From Dugong dugon (lineage: Eukaryota; Chordata; Mammalia; Sirenia; Dugongidae), in the NCBI GenBank assembly GCA_030035585.1, contig CM057469.1, positions 113,686,650 through 113,750,649 on the forward strand: a stretch of 64,000 nucleotides of DNA, read 5' to 3'. Of the stretch, positions 55,398 to 64,000 are shown piece by piece. A model generated the notes under the pieces. The model was given only the letters and a program-made list of their open reading frames with translations, was not told where the DNA came from and made no database searches. Position numbers and translations under genes: made by a program. Each line of letters begins with the position of its first letter. Positions within the stretch are counted from its first letter, which is position 1.

Positions 55398-57988
55398 CAC
55401 ACACACAGGCATTTATATGCTTCTCATTCCAATTAGGAACAGAATTCCCACCCAAGTGTCAGGATACATGGCATTGAGGGTTTGTTGGCTTTAACAGCTT
55501 TCCAAGTTTTTGGAGAGATTAACTCCATGAGAACTTCTTGTTGATTCCTACTACCAGGTTAACCATGAAAGCCCTACTGACTACATCAATTCACCTGTGG
55601 GGCCATTTCCTGTTGATGTAGATGGTCAGTTGTGCACAGGATATTGGGAAGCAGGCTAATGTGAGTATCGTAGGCTGAGTCAAGAAAAGAATATAACATC
55701 ATCTGTTGGGAGAAAGACTGTTTTTTTCCAACTGAACTCAGTCCATAGTAGGATTTTATAAGGCAATTCTCACTTAAAAATCTGAAAACAAAGCAAGATT
55801 TTTTTTTCTGATATATTTTTGCTTGTTTGGTAAAATTAATAGCTCATGAAGGTGTCAAATTTAAGATCCAGTCTATCTTCCTACACAAGTCTGAATCACG
55901 TTTCTTAAAAGTTTCATATCTTCTATCTATAGACATATATCACAGTCTTCAACAATTTTTTTCTCAAGTGTGAACAGAATAAGAAAAATATCTCCCATTT
56001 ATATAGCACCTTTCAATCTGAATGTTCTTTGTCCACAGCGTACGGTTGAATTTTCCCTTTGAATACACATGTTAACCTCCCATGGATCTATCAGCAATTT
56101 CATGGGGTTATTCCAGAATTATATTAAAGAATTTAGCAGAATAAAAAAGCCTGGTATAGCCTTCCCTCTACTTAAGGAAGTTCAAACTATTTTTATATTG
56201 TCTAGTTCTTTGAGGAAATATTGCTAGGGAGCATAATAAAAAAAAAAAAAAAACAGTGGATTTTAATAGGTAATATGTGGGAGGTAGCCTGCTCACTTAA
56301 ATAAAGAGAAGATTGAAAAACTTAAAGTGAGCCAAACTCAGATGAAAGAGGCTGAAGCAGGTCTGTGATCATTCTAAGAACTTTTCTGGGTAGTCCCTTT
56401 TCACCCTCATCAACTCACCCTTTGTCCCTTTCTTTTCTCAAGAACCTGTATTTTCTTTATACCTTCCCTGGCTGCCCTATTAAAATTGCCTTCGGGAAAG
56501 GATAGGACATTTACTTAACCTTAGAGCCTGTCCAATTGTTAACAGCTTCATTTTACCTCCCTGGGGTGCTGCGTTTTGAAAGCTAATAAAACCTCAAGGG
56601 AAGGAAGACAATTCCAGGTAGCAGGCTGACGACCAGGAGCCTTCTCTTTGCCTTTCAGATTGTATTACAGGGATGGTCACTGGTTTTTGCTTTGTTTTGT
56701 TTTTCTTATAGTAGGTTTGCCTGAAACTTATAAATGCAGGCTAGCAAAGCTAAGAAACCTGATGGGATACTGTTTTGGCTTGTCCTGAGGCTGATTTGGA
56801 AAAGGAACGGGAGGAAGGAAAGGGCAGATGATTGATTTTTTTAAAAAAGGTCCGACCTTTTGGGAGAATTTTAAAAAGGGTCTGCCAACTGCAGGTATAT
56901 ACTTTAAAAACAGCTGTCATTAGGTGTGTATAAGTAAATTTATGCCATTAAAATCAAAATGCAATGTAACTGGAGACAAAATGAATTTGTTCATCCTAAG
57001 AATAGGATGGAGAGTTTGTAGTCTACTACTGTAAGAGAACTTGCAACAAAGCAATGAAAGAAACACTTGCCAAGACAAAAAATACTATGGGAGAGAGCTG
57101 ATATACATTAACGGTAGTGATGATGATAATGGTATTATAAACGTGCGTATTGTTTTACATTTTACAGAACGAAGTTACACTTACTTTCTTGTAATATGTC
57201 CTTCTAAGTGAGTGACAGTGTGATTCACTTAGGAAAGAAAGGGAGATGGTTTCAATATAAATGGAAAGGAAAGAGAGATTTAGGGAGGCAGAAAACAATT
57301 ATCCACGTTGGAAGATTGCCAGAACACATAGATTAACAATCCCATCCTGTGAGAAGTGTCTGGGGATCTTTAATGCTGATGAGTAGCCAGGAGCTTCCTT
57401 CTATTTCTCACCAGAAAGACATATGATCTTTTATTCTTTCGGAGTCCTCCAGCGTTTCTTGCTTGCCCAGTACCTTTGCAGACCAGTGCCTTTTACTGCC
57501 TTCTCCAGGTAGAATATATAGTTTGCATTTGGATTTGTCGAGCTGCTTAGCCGTCTGACAAGAGTCCTTTCCAAAATGGTTGTGTGCTGTGTCTTACAGT
57601 GAGGGACATTATAACCCTCCCTGATGTCTCTTACCAAGTTCTGTATCGTTGAGCAATGATTATATGAGTGTAGTCGTGACACTCACAACTCCATCTTGAT
57701 ATTTTCCCAAAATTAAAAAAAAAAAAAAAAACAACTGAAATAGTTTGGAAAAAAATTTCTTGACAAAAAATGAAAAGCAAAGCAAAGTGAAGTTATATAG
57801 CAAGTGTTGGTATAGGCAGGTGCATGGAATTTTTTTCCAGCGAAGTCTACACAGTGCCTTTGTTTCTACTGCTAAACAGAGTAGAAGATCTACTCTTTCA
57901 TAATCACTTTAGAGCTTTTATTTTTCTCCATGCCTGCCCATGCCTTAGCAAATTTAAACCTCTCCTTCCTAAGTGATTGTCGCCAGTC
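55398..57988. other. Unassigned sequence
   Basis: The longest stretch (2.6 kb) without a recognised element. It contains A16 (56238-56253) and A17 (57715-57731). The minus-strand frame at 57431-57682 (83 codons, ending ASKKRWRTPKE) lies upstream of the A17 in the opposite sense and has no recognised domain. 57100-57180 is weakly MIR-like. Confidence 0.45.
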
Positions 57989-58003
57989 AAAAGCATTCAT
58001 TGG

Positions 58004-58172
58004 ACAGGAAAGCTAAGTAATGGAGAACCTAAAGTTGAGAAGGGGAGAGTGTTGACATGTTGTAGGGTTGGCAACAAATGTTGCAAAACAACATGTGTAT
58101 TGATTGTTTAATGAGAAGCTAGTTTGCTCCGTAAACCTTCATCTAAAGTACAATAAAAAAAATTTTAATAAA
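58004..58172 (+). mobile_element. Lineage L1 3' terminus, 169 bp, with 15-base target-site duplication
   Basis: 'gagaaggggagagtgttgac', 'gttggcaacaaatgttgcaa', 'gagaagctagtttgctccgt' and 'catctaaagtacaataaaaa' match the last part of the L1 3' UTR at 12250-12397. AAAAGCATTCATTGG is at 57989-58003 and 58173-58187. It is a minimal, classic 5'-truncated L1 insertion. Confidence 0.94.
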
Positions 58173-58399
58173 AAAAGCATTCATTGGGAAGAGGGTGGGT
58201 CAACATATCCATGAAAACCCTGGAAACTACATGCTTGTGGTGAGACCCTTTGTTAATTATTTAAACGTAAGCACCATACACAAGATTTACATGAACACAG
58301 TTGGTTAAACTGTGAGATGTCTCAAAACCACGCATAAAAATGCCTCAACTCAGCTCATCCCTGATAATTCACAATTTAATTATCCTTCTTTTGTATTAA

Positions 58400-58602
58400 G
58401 GAGCTGTGATGGCTCAAACGCTTAAGCATTTGGCTGCTAATGGAAATGTTGGTGGTTTGGACACACTCAGTGGCTCTGCAGGAGAAAGACCTGGTGATCT
58501 GCTCCCGTAAAGGAAAGGAAACCCTGTGGGGCAATTCTACTCTGTCACATGGGGTCACTAGGAGTCGGAATTGACTCAATGGCATCTAACAACAGCAACA
58601 AC
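58400..58602 (+). mobile_element. AfroSINE, intermediate form with AAC-type tail
   Basis: 'ggagctgtgatggctcaaac' (A box region, damaged), 'ggtggtttggacacactcag' (B box region, damaged), 'gcaggagaaagacctggtga', 'ccctgtggggcaattctact' and 'catggggtcactaggagtcg'. It ends 'catctaacaacagcaacaac', the RTE-type tail. Confidence 0.92.
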
Positions 58603-58816
58603 CTTTGTTCTCTGAATGAATTCAGAACACTGCTTCTGACGATGCTTGCAGAGTTCTGCATCTTACAGACTACACAATTAGGTTACAACACAGTACGATG
58701 AGGATTAGAAAGGCTTTGAAGGAATCAACACAGCATCAGCATGGCCACCCATATTTTAAAATAGCATATTCTGTACTGTAGACAACAAACATTGTTCCAA
58801 CTTCCAAATAATATAA

Positions 58817-59340
58817 ATGTTGTTAGGTATCGTTGAGTCGGTACTGATTGATAGCAACCCTAGCTAGGTACTGCAGAATGAAATACTGCCTGGTCCTGCT
58901 CGATCCTCACAATCGTTGCTGTATTTGAGCCTATCATTGCAGCCACTGTGTTAATTCACCTCATTGAGGGTCTTCTTCTTTTAAGCTGGCCCTCTATCTT
59001 ACCAAGCATGATGTCTTTCTCCAGGGAATGATCCCTTCTGATAGCCATGTCTAAAGTACATGACACGAAGTCTTGCCATCCTTGCTTCCAAGGAGCATTC
59101 TGTTTGTACTTCTTCCAAGACAGATTTGTTCTTTCTTCTGGCGGTCCATGGTATATTCACTATTCTTTGCCAATACCATAATTCAAAGGCATCAATTCTT
59201 ATTTGGTCTTCCTTATTTATAGTCCAGCTTTCTTAGGCGTAAGAGGTGATTGAAAATACTATGGCTTGGGTCAGATGCACCTTAGTCCTCAGGGTGACAT
59301 TTTTGCTTTTTAACACTTTAAATTGGTCTTTTCCAGTGGA
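58817..59340 (-). mobile_element. RTE (BovB-like) 3' end, antisense, 5'-truncated
   Basis: 'gttgttaggtatcgttgagt' is the inverted 3' tail. It continues 'gcctggtcctgctcgatcct', 'cctcattgagggtcttcttc', 'catgatgtctttctccaggg' and 'gacagatttgttctttcttc', collinear with 15116-15560. It stops at about 59340 before an A10 run. Confidence 0.92.
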
Positions 59341-59707
59341 TTAAAAAAAAAAGGAATTTCCAATAAAAAAACACAAAAACTCACCTTAAAGCTTCAAACT
59401 ACTTTGTCTGATGTATAGTCATAAAATAGGAGCAATAAAAAGAGTTTTAGTTCAATCTCATGATAATACAGATAACGGAACTGGGCATAAGTGAGGTTCA
59501 GAATTTCACAACATTATACAGTAGTAGAGAATCTAGAGTTTTAGACTATTGTCTACTTTCAGCCAGTAGCTAGTAGATTAATCATAATAACCCTATACAT
59601 TTTCTAGTCAAGGATCTCTTAAGTGATTACACGTATTGAATTAAAACGTCTTGTTTTTCTGCCATGTCTCATGCATCCCAAGTATATTAACCATGCAAAT
59701 TGGTTTA
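59341..59707. other. Unassigned sequence
   Basis: About 370 bases without a recognised element. Confidence 0.45.
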
Positions 59708-60275
59708 GCAGATGGACTTCAAGACGGCTCCTAATGATCTCTACCTTCTGGTACTCACACCCTAATGTAATCCTGTCTATCGACTTGCTCCTAACTAAGA
59801 GACTCGTTGCCGTCAAGTCGATTCCAACTTATAGCAACCCTACAGAATGTGGCAAAGGTGATGATTTTGGAACCTTTGTATTGCAATCAGACTCTCTTGC
59901 TTCCCAGCTTTGATGAAGACAGACACTATGTTATGAGCTGCCCTATGCAGAAGAACACATGGAAAGGAACAGAGGGTAGCCTCTGGCTGATAGCCAGCAA
60001 GGAACCGAGACCGTCACTCAGCCTGCACAGAGCTTAATTCTGTCAACAAATATGTAAGTGAGTTAGAAGCAGATCCTTCTCCAGCTGAAACTTCAGATGA
60101 GACCTCAGCACCAACTAACACTTTGAGTGCAGCCTTGTGGGAGAACCGGAGCAGAGGATCTAGGTAAACTGTGTCCAAACGCCTGACTCACGGAAACTGT
60201 GAGGTAATGAATACATATGTCTCTAGCTGCAAAATTTGTGATAATTTCTTATGCAGCAATAGGTAATTAAAGAAA
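59708..60275 (+). mobile_element. MLT1-like LTR (ERVL-MaLR), old, sense
   Basis: 'cctaatgatctctaccttct', 'ggtactcacaccctaatgta', 'gatagccagcaaggaaccga', 'gcagatccttctccagctga', 'cttcagatgagacctcagca', 'gactcacggaaactgtgagg' and the end 'cttatgcagcaataggtaat' follow the order of ancestral MaLR LTRs. An AfroSINE tail fragment lies inside it. Confidence 0.7.
59801..59853 (-). mobile_element. AfroSINE 3' fragment of about 50 bases inside an LTR
   Basis: 'ctcgttgccgtcaagtcgat' and 'tccaacttatagcaacccta' are the inverted last 45-50 bases of an AfroSINE/RTE tail. The SINE body and promoter are absent. The fragment is shared between SINE and RTE, so the source could be either. Confidence 0.75.
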
Positions 60276-60539
60276 TTTGCTTCTGAATAAAATAGTAATA
60301 TATAATGTTTAAAAGAAATAAATCTTTTCTACAATCAGTGAAATGTAATTGCAATATAGCAGCATTAAAAATTTTCTGTTCTTCAGGAGAGATTAAAATC
60401 AGAGCCATGGAAGCCCTATTAAAATTCTAATAAAACAATTCCACAACAGTGAACCAGTAAGAGTAGTAGTAAAAATGGAATTAATAGAAGAAAATTACAA
60501 TTACGCTGTAAAAGGTCTACTCACATTGAAATGGTTCTT
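60276..60539. other. Unassigned AT-rich sequence
   Basis: No recognised element. Confidence 0.4.
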
Positions 60540-60800
60540 TGACTCTTACCCTCTATTTGCCTTCCTCTCCCCCTTCTTACAGTTCTCCGGTGACACCTCC
60601 AGGAAGCCATCTCTGACCTCCAGGGCCCATGGGTGGTCCTGTTTGCCCTCCCTAAGCACTTACTGTTTGCATCACTTCCATGACACTTAGTACCTATTAC
60701 TGATATCGCTGCAAGTGCGCAGACATAGCTGGTCTCCCTAACATGGTTGCAAACTTTCTAAAGGCATGGGCAAGGTCTGTTAGCTCTCTAATACCAACAG
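60540..60800 (+). repeat. L2 LINE 3' region, sense
   Basis: 'gacacctccaggaagccatc', 'tctgacctccagggcccatg', 'ctccctaagcacttactgtt', 'gacacttagtacctattact' and 'ggcatgggcaaggtctgtta' keep the order of L2 ('ctccaggaagccttccctgacc..agcacttatcac..gagggcagggactgtgt'). Confidence 0.7.
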
Positions 60801-60946
60801 TTTACACAGCAATTTATGAAGAGAACATGCTTAAAAAACACCTGTCTTTGTAGATGATGATACGGTTGATGATGATGCCTCTTCTATTTAAAAAGAAGAA
60901 TTAAAATAACAGAAGCTGAAAGTCATGAGCAAATCAATCTGTAGCA

Positions 60947-61151
60947 GAAACCAAAAACCCATTGCCGTGAGTCGATTCCAACTCATAGTGACCCCACAAG
61001 ACAGAGCAAAACTGCCTCATCTCCTTTCTGAGGCTGTAATCTTTACAGAAGCAGACTGCGGCATCTTTCTCCCACAGAGCTGCTGATGGGCTCCTACTGC
61101 CAACCTTTTGGTTAGCAGCTGAGTGCTTTAACCACTGCGCCAACTGGGCTC
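60947..61151 (-). mobile_element. AfroSINE, medium form, antisense (first of two at the same site)
   Basis: 'gaaaccaaaaacccattgcc', 'gagtcgattccaactcatag', 'aggctgtaatctttacagaa' and 'gcatctttctcccacagagc' (medium block), 'ccaaccttttggttagcagc' and 'aaccactgcgccaactgggc'. CTGTAGCA repeats at 60939-60946 and 61152-61159. Confidence 0.95.
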
Positions 61152-61162
61152 CTGTAGCATAG

Positions 61163-61284
61163 CCTATCGCTGTCGAGTTGATTCCAATTTGTAGCAAGTT
61201 GTTTCCAAAGAGCAGCTAGTGGATTTGAACTGCTGACCTCTTAGTTAGCAGCCAAATGCTTAACCACTGTGCCACGAGGGCTCT
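61163..61284 (-). mobile_element. AfroSINE, antisense, internally shortened (second at the same site)
   Basis: 'gctgtcgagttgattccaat', then a jump over the 'ctataggacagagtagaactgcc' region to 'gtttccaaagagcagctagt', 'ggatttgaactgctgacctc' (B box complement) and 'taaccactgtgccacgaggg'. TGTAGCATAG is perfect at 61153-61162 and 61285-61294. Confidence 0.95.
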
Positions 61285-61294
61285 TGTAGCATAG

Positions 61295-62209
61295 TGGTAG
61301 AAAATTAGACTGTTTGCTTACTGCTTTCAGGGCCAGAACCTTTCTTGGCACAGATTTATATCCCATCACCCAGTTGGTCACCTATATATATGCAGCCTAG
61401 CTGTAAACCCAGCTCTGAAAACAAGAGCCAGATTCCCTCAGCCTTGATCGGTTTCCCTTTCGGTGTTCAGGCAGGTCATTACGCTCGTACCTGGCCTCCA
61501 TCTTTAAATCCTGTGATAGCCTTGTGAACCTGGCATGTGTGAGATAAACGTGTGCTTCTGCGTAACATTTTACCATATGACCTCATTGTAAATCATCAAG
61601 TTATGCTGCTTGAAGTCAGAAATTTTAATAGGTGAGGCACATGAAACGAGCTGCTAGATTAATATACTGATTCTAATGCTAATGTATTTAAACCAAAGAA
61701 AACTTGTGAACAGTGTACAGAATAAACGTAAGTATTAATTACTTATTTGAAGGTCAGGCTCCTCTCATCACTTGAATCTCTTGAAAATGTATAAGGTTAG
61801 ATTTTCCTAATTTAATAGTAAATCGTGCTTATTGTGAACAAGCTTTAATGAGAACTTTAAAACTTAGGAAGACAGCCATTAATATCAATCAAACATATTT
61901 CTCCCACAGAGAATTGTTCTTAATGTATTGGAATACTTTACCAAAAATTCGGATCATACGGTATAGACAATATCTGTTTGGTTTTTTTCTTTTTTCTTTT
62001 TCCTCTTTGGACTATTACATATAATTTTCCTTCTGCTTGCAACATTCTTTCAAACATTTATCTTTCATGTCCCTCCTGGAGAACACTGGATGGAGTCTTG
62101 TTTGACTCAAGTAGCTTTGCTTTTCCAAACTCTTTCTGTGGTTTCCTGTACCCCGCTCGTCTATCTCAACACATAAAACATACCACATTTCAATTGCCTG
62201 ATTCCTTGT
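61295..62209. other. Unassigned sequence
   Basis: No gene or repeat recognised with confidence. The CT-rich frame at 61978-62307 is partly L2. Confidence 0.45.
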
Positions 62210-62335
62210 TTATTTCTATGGCTAGACGAGAAACTTCACAAGGACAAGGTCAAGGTCTTGCTCGCCAGTGTACTTCAAAAGCAGTCACAGAGCTAGCAAT
62301 AGAGTAAAATATCAATAAATACTTGGTAAATAAAC
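62210..62335 (+). repeat. Possible L2 3' end, sense
   Basis: 'gacgagaaacttcacaagga', 'caaggtcaaggtcttgctcg' and 'atcaataaatacttggtaaa' resemble 'agactgtgagctcc..aagg.caggg.cctgtct..ctcaataaatatttgttgaa'. Confidence 0.5.
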
Positions 62336-62529
62336 GACTAGGGTAAATAAATATTATGATTAAATACATTTAAAATCAAATTGTGAGTATTTTTTTCAGA
62401 TGCCTAAAGATTGAAAATAGTATTCTGAATAGTTGACATGACATGAATGAACTGTAATTTGTATAGAAATTTTTATCCTAAATGAACATTCATATTATTT
62501 ATAATGTTTTAGGTGATGATTCAGTGGTC

Positions 62530-62840
62530 AATTTTGCCGTGGAATCCTGATCTCTATCTCTGATGTTTTTTTCTCAGAATAAATTCCTAGAAGTAGAACA
62601 TTTTCAAAGCTTTTGATATTACCACCAAATTAGGTTTTTGAAGATCAGAGATATTTATGATGTCAATAGTAATTTTTATTTTTTAAACTTTTTTAAAATA
62701 CGTGACAAATACCATCCCTTCTCATGTTATATAAATAAGGTTGACTATTCTCTTTGTATGTTTAACATATATCTATTCTAATCATTTGCATTTCTTAATT
62801 TATTATAACTATTTGCATTTCTTACCTGTATGTTGTCTGT
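62530..62840 (-). mobile_element. Possible old L1 3' fragment, antisense
   Basis: 'aataaattcctagaagtaga' is a hallmark of inverted old L1 3' ends. 'gatattaccaccaaattagg' and 'aactatttgcatttctta' fit the continuation. Strongly diverged. Confidence 0.5.
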
Positions 62841-63082
62841 CGATATCCATGATCCATCCTTCTATTGGAGCAGCATTTGATTTTTGAAGTTAGTTTTATG
62901 TTCACATATTCTGCTGCACTATGGCAGAAACTGGAAGCTTCTGTGTGAGGCAAAGTAGGAAATGGTATCCAAAAGTAGCCACATTTTCACTAAAGAATAT
63001 AGTTTTCTTTCTTTCTTTTTTTAAAGTATGCATACACAAAGCCTTATAGATAAGAGGATGAATAACTGTTCCTGTGGTAAAA

Positions 63083-63252
63083 TTTAAGAGGCAGTAAATG
63101 GTGCAGTGGCTAAGAGTTATAACTGCTAAACAAAAGGTAGGCAGCTCAAATCAGCCAGCCACTCCTTGGAAACCCTATGGGGCAGTTCTACTCTGTCCTA
63201 TAGGGTAGTTATGAGTCAGAATCGACTCGATGGCAAGGGGTTTGGTTTTTTG
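63083..63252 (+). mobile_element. AfroSINE, short form, with target-site duplication
   Basis: 'aatggtgcagtggctaagag' (A box TGGTGCAGTGG), 'ggcagctcaaatcagccagc' (B box region), 'ccctatggggcagttctact', 'agtcagaatcgactcgatgg' and 'caaggggtttggttttttgg'. GGTAAAA lies at 63076-63082 and 63253-63259. Confidence 0.95.
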
Positions 63253-63259
63253 GGTAAAA

Positions 63260-63692
63260 GATGTGTCATTTGCAGTTATCAGCTAATTCCTACTACGTTC
63301 TGACTTCTCCAAGGGCCGTTTAAGAGAAATAGTTTTCGCTTCTCAACACTTCTCATAAAACCACTTGTTGTGAGTCATATTGCCTTTAGTCTATGTACAA
63401 ATTTATTTTTAGGTCTCTAAATTGCCAGGAAGCCAGTGTTGTAGTCTCATGTCTAACCAATATCTGACATATTTTGTTGACATGTGCTGTTGAAAATAGG
63501 TGAATTAGGAGTGAATGAATGAATGGATGAAAACATCAAATAGTTATGATACATTTTATCAATCTTGTCCTTGCAGAGAGTGAGGATATAAGGGATTAGG
63601 AAAGCTGAGTTTTCAAAACTGGTAAATGTTAGGAATTACATAAAATTCTGAACTTTGCCTATTTTTCAGTATTTTTTATAACTGTTTTTTAC
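63260..63692. other. Unassigned sequence
   Basis: About 430 bases with no recognised element. Confidence 0.45.
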
Positions 63693-63880
63693 ACGGAGCT
63701 CTGGTGGCATAGTGGTTAAAGTGATCGACTGCTAACTGAAAGTCGGTGGTTTGAAACCACCAGTGGCTCCGCGGGAGAAAGACGTGACAGTCTGCTTCTG
63801 TAGAGATTTACAGCTCTGGAAACCCTATGCGGTTGCTATGAATCGGAATGGACTCTAAGACAGTAGGTTTGGGTTTTGGA
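63693..63880 (+). mobile_element. AfroSINE, medium form, with internal deletion
   Basis: The A box TGGCATAGTGG is at 63705-63715 and the B box GGTTTGAAACC at 63748-63758. The medium block 'ctccgcgggagaaagacgtg' and 'tgcttctgtagagatttaca' is well preserved. About 27 bases ('gggcagttctactctgtcct' plus 'atag') are missing between 'aaaccctatg' and 'cggttgctatgaatcgg'. The tail is 'taggtttgggttttgg'. Confidence 0.94.
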
Positions 63881-64000
63881 GGGTCCTTTTAACCTATTTA
63901 TCCACTACCATTAAGTAATCGTTCATATCATGGATACGTTTGGTATGTTGACAATTGGTTTCTCCCAGGACACTCTTGCCAGTTCTTGGTGGTTCATCTC

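Noticed and set aside
57400-57731. A17 at 57715-57731 as the tail of a plus-strand retrocopy
   Set aside because: No AATAAA or variant lies 10-30 bases upstream, the upstream plus strand shows no coding character, and no flanking duplication was found.
1-64000. A novel multi-gene system (defence island, operon, viral genome)
   Set aside because: No cluster of intact open frames, ribosome-binding sites or short intergenic spacing exists. The window is mammalian repeat-rich noncoding DNA.

Overview
This window is mammalian genomic DNA, almost certainly from an afrotherian and most likely the elephant/sirenian/hyrax (Paenungulata) group. The main evidence is about 30 copies of one tRNA-derived SINE. 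It has a pol III A box like TGGCNNAGTGG, a B box like GGTTCRAATCC, the body 'ctccttggaaaccctatggggcagttctactctgtcctatagggtcgctatgagtcggaatcgactcga' in pieces, and a GGTTTGGTTTT or AAC-type tail. I recognise this as AfroSINE. Its partner RTE (BovB-like) LINE and a lineage-specific L1 are also present. Naming elephant rather than manatee or hyrax is inference. No intact protein-coding gene, structural RNA gene, CRISPR array or bacterial-type operon is visible. Introns of a larger gene cannot be excluded. The long open frames all fall in transposons or are antisense to A-rich L1 DNA.

Layout. 1-4000: sparse unique DNA with three AfroSINEs. 4001-19985: a nested LINE complex. An old antisense L1 (4001-5998 and 19121-19985) is split by two younger sense L1 copies (5999-12397 and 12398-19120). 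These are in turn interrupted by two AfroSINEs, a short RTE fragment and a 3.1-kb antisense RTE (15107-18225). 20240-21055: the 3' end of another old L1. 21-36 kb: many AfroSINEs in ancestral MIR/L2/L1M debris, plus a TA microsatellite. 36.8-40.2 kb: mostly unique DNA, including a complex stretch at 37.05-37.56 kb that looks like a candidate conserved noncoding element, and a minus-strand processed retrocopy (39343-40170). 40.6-44 kb: an inverted RTE pair, an L1 3' end and an AfroSINE dimer. 44-50 kb: mostly unique DNA with MIRs and a Z-DNA-type alternating tract. 50-54 kb: a second RTE (50010-52260), a solo MaLR-like LTR (52846-53379) and a short internally deleted RTE derivative. 54-64 kb: unique DNA, an RTE 3' end, an MLT1-type LTR and several AfroSINEs.

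How the parts relate. The AfroSINE and the RTE share their 3' tail, which fits RTE machinery mobilising the SINE. Insertion order can be read from nesting: MIR/L2/old L1 first, then lineage L1, then RTE and AfroSINE. I found no evidence of a new functional system. The most interesting items are retrotransposition by-products (dimers, repeated target sites, an RTE that has lost its tail, an inverted RTE), the L1 5' minisatellite, the unidentified retrocopy and the candidate conserved element. All family names come from memory of consensus patterns. No database search was possible, and most repeat boundaries are good to about 5-20 bases.
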